A stretch of DNA of 64,000 nucleotides from NCBI GenBank assembly GCA_046533095.1, contig JAJQRA010000040.1, forward strand, positions 1 through 64,000, in the 5' to 3' direction. Positions 53,663 to 61,383 of the stretch are shown here, one piece after another (within the stretch, counting starts at the first letter, position 1; every line of letters begins with the position of its first letter). Both the position numbers and the translations under genes were made by a program. The notes beneath the pieces are model-generated. The model had not been told where the DNA came from and did not search any database. It worked only from the letters and a program-made list of their open reading frames with translations. This DNA comes from ZAX-1 sp046533095. GTDB taxonomy: Bacteria > Bacillota > Clostridia > Lachnospirales > Lachnospiraceae.

Positions 53663-53719
53663 GGCAGGCGACGGTTCCGTACCGCCAGCTGCCACAGGGC
53701 ACAGGACAGGAGGGCGCAG

Positions 53720-54973
53720 GTGCAGATGAAGAAAAGAAAATTTATAGTACTCCTTATAGCTATACAGATTTTAAACGGCAATACCGCCAGCCCCTCCTTT
53801 GCATATGCGGCGACAATGGATGAAGCGGGAGCTGGTGGGCAGGATGAAGGCAACGAAGCAGCAAAAGGCAATGAACCGGAACAAAGCAACGAACCGGCCA
53901 AGCCAGACAAAGCAACCAAGCCCATTGCGGCAAGCGAGCTGGATCTAGGGGACTACCAGACGGAAATGGCCATCGGCGAAAAGCTGCTGCTGAGCGTAAC
54001 CATATTACCGCTGGATGCGGTACCCAAAGCCCTTACCTATAAGTCAAGCGACACGGGGGTTGCAAGGGGGACTGCGGCCATTACAGCTACGGCAGGTGCG
54101 ATTGTAAAGCATGTCGGCATAACGGTGAAGGTACCGACCATCAGCATCGATGTAGATAAAACCTACCTCGTTTTAAAGCCGGACGAAACATTTGCCCTAA
54201 AAGCGTCCGCCATGCCGAAAGATGCGCCCCAGGACATCACCTACAAGTCGCTGGATCCAGACATCGCAGAAGTAGCGGGCGATGGGACCATACGGGCCAA
54301 TGTGGCGGGGACGGCAGGCATCGTCGTATCGAATGGGGACTTTGCCGCATCGGTAACGGTCATCGTAAACGAGAAGGACGGTTTGGCGGAAACGGATCCT
54401 ACGGACAATTTAGGCATAGAAGACAGCGAAGCCACCACGCTATCCGACATAGAAAGGAAACTGCTACTTCAGCTGGCAGGGGGGCAGGCAACGACGGTAG
54501 GGCAAACGGAGTATGCGAAAGTGACGAAACGCATCCTAAAGGCACTATACCAAAAACATGCCAGCCTAACCATAGAGGGGCAGGGCTACCGCCTTACGAT
54601 CCATGGCGACGATATTGTCAACTATGAAAACGAATTAAGTACAGGCATAGATTTTAGCCAGGAGGACGGGGGCACCTGCTTCCTCCTAAATGGAGGGAAG
54701 CCGCTTCCAGGGAAATTAGAGCTTGCATTTACAGAGGGGGGATTGGATGGCAGCTACCTATACCTCTATAGCCAAGCGAAAGAAAAGTATGAATTAATAG
54801 ATGCAAAAGAGAATAGGAAACTCCTGCTGGACGAGGCAGGGGACTACATGGCTACAAATGAGGAGCGAGGCAAGCTTTCGCTTAGTATGATAATGCTGAT
54901 TGCATGTTTGGTATGTGTCCTTGGCGTGATTGCAGCCTATATTTTTGTGAAGAAAAAGCACTGGTTCTGGTAG
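53720..54973 (+). CDS. Ig-like (Big_2) domain surface protein with C-terminal membrane anchor
   Basis: A 417-residue protein, probably starting with GTG at 53720 (AGGAGG six bases upstream). Signal peptide (to about residue 31); Glu/Asn/Lys-rich linker; two Big_2-like Ig domains (about 75-225: LTYKSSDTGVARG, then ISIDVDKTYLVLKP and ITYKSLDPDIAEV); an uncharacterised region (about 240-385); a membrane helix near 390-410 ending KKKHWFW. The anchor lies at the C-terminus with a short basic tail. It follows the HlyD gene by 57 bases. It may help peptide release, or protect the producer, at the wall; neither is shown. Codon use is rich in G+C like the adaptor. Confidence 0.75.
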   Translation: MQMKKRKFIVLLIAIQILNGNTASPSFAYAATMDEAGAGGQDEGNEAAKGNEPEQSNEPAKPDKATKPIAASELDLGDYQTEMAIGEKLLLSVTILPLDAVPKALTYKSSDTGVARGTAAITATAGAIVKHVGITVKVPTISIDVDKTYLVLKPDETFALKASAMPKDAPQDITYKSLDPDIAEVAGDGTIRANVAGTAGIVVSNGDFAASVTVIVNEKDGLAETDPTDNLGIEDSEATTLSDIERKLLLQLAGGQATTVGQTEYAKVTKRILKALYQKHASLTIEGQGYRLTIHGDDIVNYENELSTGIDFSQEDGGTCFLLNGGKPLPGKLELAFTEGGLDGSYLYLYSQAKEKYELIDAKENRKLLLDEAGDYMATNEERGKLSLSMIMLIACLVCVLGVIAAYIFVKKKHWFW

Positions 54974-54999
54974 GCGAAGCCTTGCTTATTGACTGGGGC

Positions 55000-55314
55000 A
55001 TGGGATTAAAAAGGCATACCAGCACCTATATTTTTATTGCGCTATTTGGCATTGCCCCCTATTCCTACAAGGATAAAGGTGCCGATAAGACAAAGCAAGC
55101 TAAAAGGTATAGGAAAAAAATAGCAGCCATGCTGATCGTTTCAGCATGCGCCATAGTGCTTTTAATTTTTGTCAGCAGTTCTATTGTTTTAATGAAAGAT
55201 GCTGATGCAAAAATGATAGTCCAATCTGTACTGGCTTTTCTTGTTTCAGTAGGCGTTGCGATTAGCCTTAATCTGCTTGCCCTAAAAATTTCCAAAAAAA
55301 TCAAATCGTTTTAA
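55000..55314 (+). CDS. Small membrane protein
   Basis: A 104-residue protein (the frame is open back to 54904 inside the previous gene; the ATG at 55000 is the first in the gap). Two membrane helices in the C-terminal half (KIAAMLIVSACAIVLLIFVS and VQSVLAFLVSVGVAISLNLL) and a basic C-terminal end (KISKKIKSF). Family unknown. It returns to AT-rich codon use. Small two-helix proteins of this sort are common immunity candidates. Confidence 0.5.
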   Translation: MGLKRHTSTYIFIALFGIAPYSYKDKGADKTKQAKRYRKKIAAMLIVSACAIVLLIFVSSSIVLMKDADAKMIVQSVLAFLVSVGVAISLNLLALKISKKIKSF

Positions 55315-55404
55315 GCACATAGGGATGCACAGATGCAGCGTAACAGGCACATGCAACAGGAGCAGTATTTCCCGGTGGATTGGCATCAATTATTTATAAG
55401 CTAT

Positions 55405-55495
55405 ATGATAGGAACAAAATACGGTTCCTATCATCGGATTCACGGCACGAAAAAATGTGCCTTTTTATCAGAATCTGCGTTGCAGCTTCTGATAA
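55405..55495. repeat. Three-hairpin repeat, most complete copy
   Basis: Three consecutive dyads: ATGATAGGAAC/GTTCCTATCAT (55405-55434, perfect 11 bp), GGCAC/GTGCC (55444-55461) followed by TTTTT, and TTATCAGAA-t-CTGC/GCAG-c-TTCTGATAA (55465-55495). Partial copies are at 3462-3540 (minus), 58110-58155 and about 59876-59915. In the copy at 58119-58149 the inner stem is TTGC/GCAA instead of CTGC/GCAG, so pairing is kept by a compensating change. Confidence 0.8.
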
Positions 55496-55529
55496 ACTAT
55501 ATTAGGGTCACCAAGAAAGAAGGAGTGCT

Positions 55530-55880
55530 ATGTCAATATTAAAATTTCTACTATATGCAATCGTTTCAATTATATTTTCTAAATTATTTCTTGGTTCATC
55601 CGCAATGGGAATGGCAATAATTTTAGGTTTATTAAATTATACTGCGGTGGTTTCAAAGAAAGATGATGTAGAAAAAAAAGTGCCAAGACTTGCATATGGA
55701 ATTTTATTAGCCATTTGCTTATTGGGCATAATACTAATCGTGGTAGGAAATAATTTTATACATTTAGATGGTCTGGTAATTTGGGGGGCAATCTTATTTT
55801 CACCAACAATAGCGGTATTAATTATAGTTCAAGTATTGAACATATTTGGGTATATGAAAAGTAAACTGAAATTGAAATGA
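55530..55880 (+). CDS. Small hydrophobic membrane protein
   Basis: A 116-residue protein with about four membrane helices (MSILKFLLYAIVSIIFSKLF, GMAIILGLLNY, YGILLAICLLGIILIVVG, VIWGAILFSPTIAVLIIVQV) and a basic C-terminus (MKSKLKLK). GAAGGAG precedes the ATG at good spacing. It lies just after the three-hairpin repeat. Family not recognised; position suggests part of the immunity or export set. Confidence 0.6.
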   Translation: MSILKFLLYAIVSIIFSKLFLGSSAMGMAIILGLLNYTAVVSKKDDVEKKVPRLAYGILLAICLLGIILIVVGNNFIHLDGLVIWGAILFSPTIAVLIIVQVLNIFGYMKSKLKLK

Positions 55881-56055
55881 AAAACATTATCCGTGTAGCA
55901 AACTGTTTATAACTGGCAGATCATCAGATGGTAGGCAAAGGAACTAAAAAAAGCCGAATGGATGCTTGGAGACACAAAAATTGAGCCCTCGGCTATTTCG
56001 TTCAAAACCGATACGCTGTACAATTCAAATTCAGAAAAGGAGATCTATAACTAGG

Positions 56056-57120
56056 ATGAACAACAAGAAAAAATATATGCTCTACATGCTCTGCCTCCTG
56101 ATTAGCGCTGCGCCCGCCTATATAGGGGCAATTATAAAGCCAAGGACTGCGGGCGATACCATACTGTCCACGGTAGCGGTACCTACCGGCGACCTTTTGC
56201 TATTCTTCCTGCTACTATTTGTCCTCATGAGCTGGATCCATAATATTGCCTATATGATTTATTTTAGGCACCTGGGCTACAACATAGAGAGCATCTCGCT
56301 ATACCCATTTGCCTACACAAAAAGCAATGCGAAAGGGGAAAGGCTCCAATTAAGCCCAAGCGTTACATGGGTCAGTGTTTTTGGATGCGTACAAAGAAAG
56401 GCGGCATTTTTAAAAAGGGCGGATATCGAGCGGTATATGCGGCAGTACCTGAAGTATTTAAGAATGGTATACCTTGCCCATATGGGTGCGATCGCAACGA
56501 GTGGCCTCCTGATGCTTTTAAATTTTGCCATAGGGCTGTCCTTCATGGCCGCATTGGCGGCATTGATGGCGTGCTATACCTTGTGTGCAAGCCCGCTTGT
56601 CTTTTCGGGTCTCTATGAGCCGCTGTTCCATCAGGAGAGGGCATTCTATGTGCTGTGGGGGATGGCCTGTGAAAATTTCGACAAGCATGAGGTCTACCAA
56701 TATAAGCAGGATCAGGCAGGGTCTCTAAACGCGGACATGAACCTAAATGAGATAATCATGATGGAAGAGATTGTAATGGATTCCATCTGCGACCATAAAG
56801 ACTATGTAGATGCAGGGAAAAAGGGGGATCTGGATCTCCTGTTCCTTTCTGACCATGCAGGAGAAAGGAAATGGCATTTCCCAAAACTGCTCCGCCTATA
56901 TTCCGTCTATAGGCTGTACCTGAAACTATTTGACGGGCAGGACTATAAAGACGCCATAGAAGAGAATGCGGCAATTATAAAAGACGGGCTCCTGCATCTC
57001 CCAAAAGCCCTTAGGGCAAAAGTTGGGCTAAGGCAGGTACTGGACTTTCGAAATACAAGCAACATATATCGGGGAAAGCTTGAAGCGCTGGATCGGCTGG
57101 TGATACAAGTAAAAAGATAG
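56056..57120 (+). CDS. M50-like membrane protein lacking the HExxH motif
   Basis: A 354-residue protein. Membrane helices at about 8-25, 40-62 and 130-180, then a soluble C-terminal half. The segment IHNIAYMIYFRHLGYNIESISLYPF aligns with FHEFGHFVVGKYCGYSLLCMRALGL of the M50-like gene at 60784-61104, so the zinc motif HEFGH is replaced by HNIAY; MGAIATSGLLMLL aligns with AGGPIATGCLLLL. It thus looks like a catalytically dead site-2-protease homolog, possibly a scaffold or immunity factor. The ATG at 56056 has AAGGAG 12 bases before it. Confidence 0.6.
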   Translation: MNNKKKYMLYMLCLLISAAPAYIGAIIKPRTAGDTILSTVAVPTGDLLLFFLLLFVLMSWIHNIAYMIYFRHLGYNIESISLYPFAYTKSNAKGERLQLSPSVTWVSVFGCVQRKAAFLKRADIERYMRQYLKYLRMVYLAHMGAIATSGLLMLLNFAIGLSFMAALAALMACYTLCASPLVFSGLYEPLFHQERAFYVLWGMACENFDKHEVYQYKQDQAGSLNADMNLNEIIMMEEIVMDSICDHKDYVDAGKKGDLDLLFLSDHAGERKWHFPKLLRLYSVYRLYLKLFDGQDYKDAIEENAAIIKDGLLHLPKALRAKVGLRQVLDFRNTSNIYRGKLEALDRLVIQVKR

Positions 57121-57123
57121 AAG

Positions 57124-57356
57124 GAAACGATGCTTACGGTAAAATTTATTCGCCAAGCAGATCTCTATATATATCATGCCGAAGCTCCCTATCAGATGAA
57201 CCCCCCTCAAGATAGAAAACTGCATGTATGCCCACTATCACGGGGAAGATGAAAATGTTAAATTTGCATATGATAAGATTCGGCTGACCGCTTTTGAAAA
57301 TAGGGTAAAGCTAAAGGGCGACAGCAACATGATAATGAAGTTTGCCTGTTTCTAAA
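57124..57356 (+). pseudogene. Decayed copy of the GyrI/DUF5085-like gene
   Basis: VKFIRQADLYIYHAEAPYQM and, after a frameshift, KIENCMYAHYHGEDENVKFA then YDKIRLTAFEN..KLKGDSN match residues about 60-135 of the intact protein at 51642-52109 (IKLMRQCNSYIHNVELPYKT, then YDKINITAFEE..LKGNA). Both termini and the reading frame are lost. Confidence 0.75.
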
Positions 57357-57369
57357 TGCGGACATAGAA

Positions 57370-57660
57370 CTATCTGTAAAAAGTTGAAAGAAGGAAATCA
57401 CTGAGATTAATTTGTTTTTCAAGGAGAGGAAGAAACTCAGGCTTGTCATTTTCAAATTTATTTTGGCAATCTGTAAAAATATCTGCTAAAGAAAGCTGTT
57501 TGTATGTTATCCTATAGGTGCAACCCCTTTCGGGTATATGTTTGATTGTTTCTTGCAACTCCATTTTAACACAAATCGGTGAGGAGTTGTTAATTTTTAT
57601 CAAGGGAACAAACCTGTGTTTATGCAGGTTGTGGCATTTCACAAACGCCTAAATAAAAGT
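57370..57660 (-). mobile_element. Truncated IS remnant with transposase N-terminus
   Basis: On the minus strand, 57510-57372 encodes YKQLSLADIFTDCQNKFEND then KPEFLPLLEKQINL, the N-terminal segment of DDE transposases of the IS1182/IS5-like type common in Clostridia. The upstream 57511-57660 is non-coding and would include one end of the element. The rest of the transposase is gone. It splits the decayed DUF copy from the ABC relic. Confidence 0.6.
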
Positions 57661-57679
57661 TTAATCATTGGAGGCGCAT

Positions 57680-58109
57680 ATGCGGGTTGAAATGAAAGGC
57701 ATACATAAGTCATATAAGAAAAAGGGAAACAGGCTCCAGATTATACATGGCTTTATTTACCTATTTGAAGAAGGAAAACTATATTTAATACAAGGGGAGT
57801 CGGGAAGCAGAAAGACCACACTGCTTACTATTTTAGCCTTACTTTAATGTCGATGTCGGAGATACATTAGATATAAAACTTTCTCTTGATAAGGATAACA
57901 TGGATGCTTTGGAAGGACAGTATACCGTTTCCGGTATCTTAAATGATAATTTACAGTTTTTTAAAGGGAGTGTTATTGTATCCAAAGAGACCTGGAATAA
58001 AAAGCATGAGAAAGTAAAGGAAAATATGTTGTATCTTTATATTGACAATGACGAAGCGTATAAAAATACGATAGAGGCCATCAATAGATTAGATTTGAAA
58101 ATATCCTAA
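57680..58109 (+). pseudogene. Collapsed MacB-type ABC ATPase/permease relic
   Basis: 57680-57847 encodes 55 residues of an ATPase N-terminus (VEMKGIHKSYKKKGNRLQII and Walker A GESGSRKTTLLTIL, with Arg in place of the second Gly). It then stops, and from 57843 another frame gives FNVDVGDTLDIKLSLDKDN through INRLDLKIS, typical of the outer core of MacB/FtsX-type permeases. An internal deletion has joined the start of one gene to the middle of another. GGAGG still precedes the ATG. Confidence 0.7.
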
Positions 58110-58155
58110 ATGTGCCTTTTATCAGAACTTGCCCTGCAACTTCTGATAAGTTATA
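58110..58155. repeat. Partial copy of the hairpin repeat
   Basis: TTATCAGAA (58119-58127), inner TTGC/GCAA, and TTCTGATAA (58141-58149), preceded by ATGTGCC as in the full copy at 55405-55495 and followed by a TTATATTA-type block. It separates the ABC relic from the next gene. Confidence 0.8.
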
Positions 58156-58206
58156 TTATAGATAGCAACTATCGTTATGTATAGTCAACAAATGGAGGGA
58201 ATATTT

Positions 58207-59010
58207 ATGGCTAAATACAAAAAAATATCAGCGTTATTATTATTTATGGTAGGGGCTCTTGTTTCCATAGCTGGGTTGATTTCAAATTTTTATGGCGTTT
58301 CAAACCGTTATGGCTCCGTGATTACCCATAAAAATGATGTTTACTACTACGCCAACTGCAATATATACCAATATACACCCGATAGGCAGCTTACGCTTGT
58401 AGAGAAAAACGTAGCGCCTTCTTTTACATACCATAATGGAATGATATACTATGTCATTGACGATAAAATAGTTTGCATGGAACTTGACACCAAGCAGCGA
58501 AAATTTTCCTTTCGCATCGAATCGATGAAAAAGGATACTTTTACGATACACGTCTACCATGAAACATTAGTGGTAGAACATGATGTATATAAAAAGCCGG
58601 AAAATGCAAAGCTATATTATTTTGATTTATCTACGGGGGAACCAGTGGACGCCGATTTTAAATTGGAGGCGGAAGATCTACCCCATGAATCGCCAGTGGA
58701 TGAATATGAAAAATTTATTGACGGGTATATGACTGGCTGTTCATTGGCGGAAAATGATATATTGTATGCAAGGTTCCCATACGGGAAATCGTACCTAAGC
58801 AGCTATCATGCAATTCGAGATGAAGCGGGGAACGTTGCGAAAATGGAATTGGTAGAAGCAGTACTGCCTTTTTCTGATAAGGAGGGGTTTTCCTGGAATC
58901 TTCAAGCTGTAATCCAAATTATAATCTGTCCTGTAGCATGTTTTGCCACAGGGATGATTGTATTATCCAAAAAGTCGAATAAAGATAAGCGTAGGAAACA
59001 GGATAGCTGA
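58207..59010 (+). CDS. Membrane-tethered extracytoplasmic protein of unknown function
   Basis: A 267-residue protein with an N-terminal membrane helix (about 7-28), a soluble outer domain rich in short strands (THKNDVYYYANCNIYQYTPD, then DDKIVCMELDTKQRKFS, as in beta-propeller-like folds), and a C-terminal membrane helix (IQIIICPVACFATGMIVL) with a basic tail. GGAGGG precedes the ATG by seven bases. A broken inverted copy of its 3' half lies at 61120-61300. It is a plausible receptor or immunity factor; the function is not known. Confidence 0.65.
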   Translation: MAKYKKISALLLFMVGALVSIAGLISNFYGVSNRYGSVITHKNDVYYYANCNIYQYTPDRQLTLVEKNVAPSFTYHNGMIYYVIDDKIVCMELDTKQRKFSFRIESMKKDTFTIHVYHETLVVEHDVYKKPENAKLYYFDLSTGEPVDADFKLEAEDLPHESPVDEYEKFIDGYMTGCSLAENDILYARFPYGKSYLSSYHAIRDEAGNVAKMELVEAVLPFSDKEGFSWNLQAVIQIIICPVACFATGMIVLSKKSNKDKRRKQDS

Positions 59011-59145
59011 TATATTCGTAGGCGATTCAAAAGCTGGCGTAGTGCAGCGCCTTCTATCCGATTTTGCCGACAAATGGAATTAACCCTACTTTAAGCTACA
59101 AAGAAATTTCGAGGTGCTTGCAAAAAACAGGATAGGAGAAAATAG

Positions 59146-59592
59146 ATGAAAAATTATGACAATAAGCCGATCCCATGCTTGCAAAGCCAATGCGATACAG
59201 TTGCCCGGTGTGTAGCGGCGAGTTCCTTATTGGCGATTGTGAATGCCGATTATCTGTGCTTTTATTTTGTTTCTATAAAGCTGCTTATTTTCGTATGCTT
59301 GGGGAATATAGCAATCCTCTCTGCATTATATAAGTATTTGCTGAACAGGATGCCGCAATACTTGAATGAAAGTTTTAAAGCTAGATATATATTGCGGACG
59401 TTTGCCTATCAAATAGCTTTAAGTGTGCTCTTGCTGGCAATCTGTAGATTTGTCACGAGAATAGAGTACAAGACCGGAAGCATTATTGCGTGCTGGAGTC
59501 TGATGTTGGTCTATACGGTATATAAGCTGGTTGTTCCAATTTGCAATATTTTGAATGGAATGGAGATATATTTAAAGTTTAAAGAAAAATAA
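59146..59592 (+). CDS. Membrane protein with four helices
   Basis: A 148-residue protein with about four membrane helices (VARCVAASSLLAIVNADYLC, KLLIFVCLGNIAILSALYKY, FAYQIALSVLLLAI, IIACWSLMLVYTVYKLVV). AGGAG lies upstream. Its leader (59079-59125) is nearly the same as the leader of the inverted M50-like gene at 61104, so both were once set behind the same element. Family unknown. Confidence 0.6.
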   Translation: MKNYDNKPIPCLQSQCDTVARCVAASSLLAIVNADYLCFYFVSIKLLIFVCLGNIAILSALYKYLLNRMPQYLNESFKARYILRTFAYQIALSVLLLAICRFVTRIEYKTGSIIACWSLMLVYTVYKLVVPICNILNGMEIYLKFKEK

Positions 59593-59859
59593 GACTGAAT
59601 ATATTGTTGTAAAACACGTGGCCTTATGCCACTGACCTTTGCCCTTTACCAAATAAAGGATCGGTAGCTAACGCTCGGAATCTTCTTTGAAAACATACTG
59701 GGCGAAACAAAACTCGCCTCCCTAAGCCGTATTTATATCATCCTCGGTGAAGGCAGAAGCCTGCTTCTTTCTCATAATAGCGATGCATCGCTGATGATTG
59801 GAAACTCGATCGTCTGCAAAAAACAGTTTATCGCATGAGCTATCCCGATATCCTCTTCG
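59593..59859. other. Gene-free gap with palindrome and hairpin-repeat remnant
   Basis: A perfect 14-base palindrome AGCGATGCATCGCT sits at 59779-59792. The + strand around 59690-59840 gives an open stretch (ASLSRIYIILGEGRSLLLSH) that may be a coding relic of unknown origin. From 59876 a 3' part of the hairpin repeat begins. Confidence 0.4.
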
Positions 59860-60093
59860 TTATATTAATCGATGGAGAACTTGCCCTGCAATTTCTGATA
59901 AACTATATTTTCTTTCATGTCGATAAGCTATATTTTCTTTATAAAGATATTGCGTAAAAGCATAAGACACCTGATAGCTCCAGATTAATCCCCACGGTAT
60001 AGCCGTTGCAACAGCAATTGAACTTGGGACTGCGAGCTTGAGGACTTTATATGCAGGAACATTTCTTTTGGCATCAAGTGTGTTGCCATTCAA
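59860..60093 (-). CDS. Small membrane protein coupled to M50-like gene, 3' end altered by repeat
   Basis: A 77-residue frame whose ATG overlaps the stop of the M50-like second part (ATGA at 60090-60093). One membrane segment (VLKLAVPSSIAVATAIPWGL). The C-terminal 20 or so residues are encoded by the hairpin-repeat remnant and a 28-base local duplication, so the natural end is probably lost. Confidence 0.45.
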   Translation of the reverse strand: MNGNTLDAKRNVPAYKVLKLAVPSSIAVATAIPWGLIWSYQVSYAFTQYLYKENIAYRHERKYSLSEIAGQVLHRLI

Positions 60094-60797
60094 AATTCCA
60101 ATCCTATTTTCCTTCTTGCACGTTTACATAATTTCTGTTTCACCAGAATTTTTTCCCCCTTCATTTTGTTTTCCATTACGGCAACAAAGTAGGATACCCC
60201 CGAACTGTCTTCTTTCAATACAGATAATATGCCCTGGTTATCATGGATCATATTATAAATTTTACTTACATTTTCTGAATGAAAATCATAATTCACAATT
60301 GATAGCATACAAAGCATGATGTAATGCCAGTAGTTGTTTTTGCATTTTATTTTGTTGCAATGGCTAGTTAGAAGGTCAATCATTGCCCTTTCCTTTTGAA
60401 CCATTCCCTGCTCATAGATATCCCATATGGTATTGCATAGAAAAATACTTTCATAGGCGTCTGCCGTTCCTTTACTTATTATTTGATCTATTATTTCCCT
60501 TCTTTTTTGAACTAGAAAATCACTTCTGCCATAGCCGCCGCTTCCATTGCACCAAATTAGCATAAGCAGCAGATCTTTGTATTCATTGTAATGAAGCAGT
60601 AAATCTATGTCATTGACTTCGCTGTCATTGCTCATGCAGCAAGCAGCTAGGATACCCGCATTAATCATTACCAGAGACAGCATTACAGTCAATCCAATCC
60701 ATGACAAGCAATAGCATAGGACAGACAGCAGCAGCAAACATCCTGTTGCAATTGGCCCCCCGGCAATCATAAATTTATATTTTCTATAAAAATACAT
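60090..60797 (-). CDS. M50-like membrane protein, C-terminal part
   Basis: A 235-residue frame. It begins inside the end of the HEFGH-containing frame (14-base overlap) and continues the M50 fold: KFMIAGGPIATGCLLLLSVL, two more helices, then a soluble part with a conserved CNGSGGYGRSDFL. Joining the two frames needs a one-base change in the TTTTT run at 60784-60800. The combined protein would be about 335 residues, the same length as the dead homolog at 56056-57120. It could also be made as a separate coupled product. Confidence 0.6.
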   Translation of the reverse strand: MYFYRKYKFMIAGGPIATGCLLLLSVLCYCLSWIGLTVMLSLVMINAGILAACCMSNDSEVNDIDLLLHYNEYKDLLLMLIWCNGSGGYGRSDFLVQKRREIIDQIISKGTADAYESIFLCNTIWDIYEQGMVQKERAMIDLLTSHCNKIKCKNNYWHYIMLCMLSIVNYDFHSENVSKIYNMIHDNQGILSVLKEDSSGVSYFVAVMENKMKGEKILVKQKLCKRARRKIGLEF

Positions 60798-61104
60798 TCA
60801 AACTTTTTTCCAATTTAATATATGCATGGTAGTCAAATACTACATTCCCGGACAGCATCCATTTCATATCAAACTTTATTTTGAATTTTTTTAAGTTGTT
60901 TGGGCAAAATGTCATCTGCAATCCCAGTGCCCGCATACAAAGCAAAGAATACCCACAATATTTGCCAACAACAAAATGTCCAAATTCATGGAATACGATT
61001 GAAATTTCAAGGCAGATAATCAGTTCACAGCTGAACATGTTGAGTGAAATTTCTTTTTTCTCAAATACAAAGAAGAAAATCATGCCAAAAACAGCAAAAC
61101 CCAT
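60784..61104 (-). CDS. M50-like site-2 protease, N-terminal part with HEFGH
   Basis: A 106-residue frame with two membrane helices. The zinc-binding motif is FHEFGHFVVGKYCGYSLLCM (His about 39 and 43). M50 proteases cut inside the membrane and are found in some peptide-maturation loci. The frame stops at 60784 just after KLEKSLNVFL, and the continuation is in the next frame. Its leader matches that of the gene at 59146. Confidence 0.6.
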   Translation of the reverse strand: MGFAVFGMIFFFVFEKKEISLNMFSCELIICLEISIVFHEFGHFVVGKYCGYSLLCMRALGLQMTFCPNNLKKFKIKFDMKWMLSGNVVFDYHAYIKLEKSLNVFL

Positions 61105-61119
61105 TCCTTCTAATCACCT

Positions 61120-61300
61120 GTTTTTTTGCAAACATCTCGAAATTTCTTTGTAGCTTAAAGTAGGGTTCATTCCATTTTTGCAACGTTCCCCGTTTCATCT
61201 CGAACTACATGATAGCTGCTTAGATACGATTTCCCTTATGGAAGCCTTGCATACAATATATCATTTTCCGTCAATGAACAGCCGGTCATATAAAAACAGA
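61120..61300 (-). pseudogene. Inverted, internally deleted copy of the 58207 gene 3' part and following leader
   Basis: On the minus strand it reads YMTGCSLTENDILYARLP, then a stop, then GKSYLSSYHVVRDETGNVAK, as in residues about 175-215 of the protein at 58207-59010, and then jumps to a sequence like 59083-59125. The jump lies at AAATGGAAT, which occurs at both joined places in the other copy (near 58843 and 59081), so deletion by short repeat recombination is likely. Confidence 0.75.
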
Positions 61301-61383
61301 TTTACTTTATTTGTATATTTTAAATAAAAAGTGGATGCCTCCAACTCTATTTACATCGTTATCTGCAATGATTTCGTAATATG

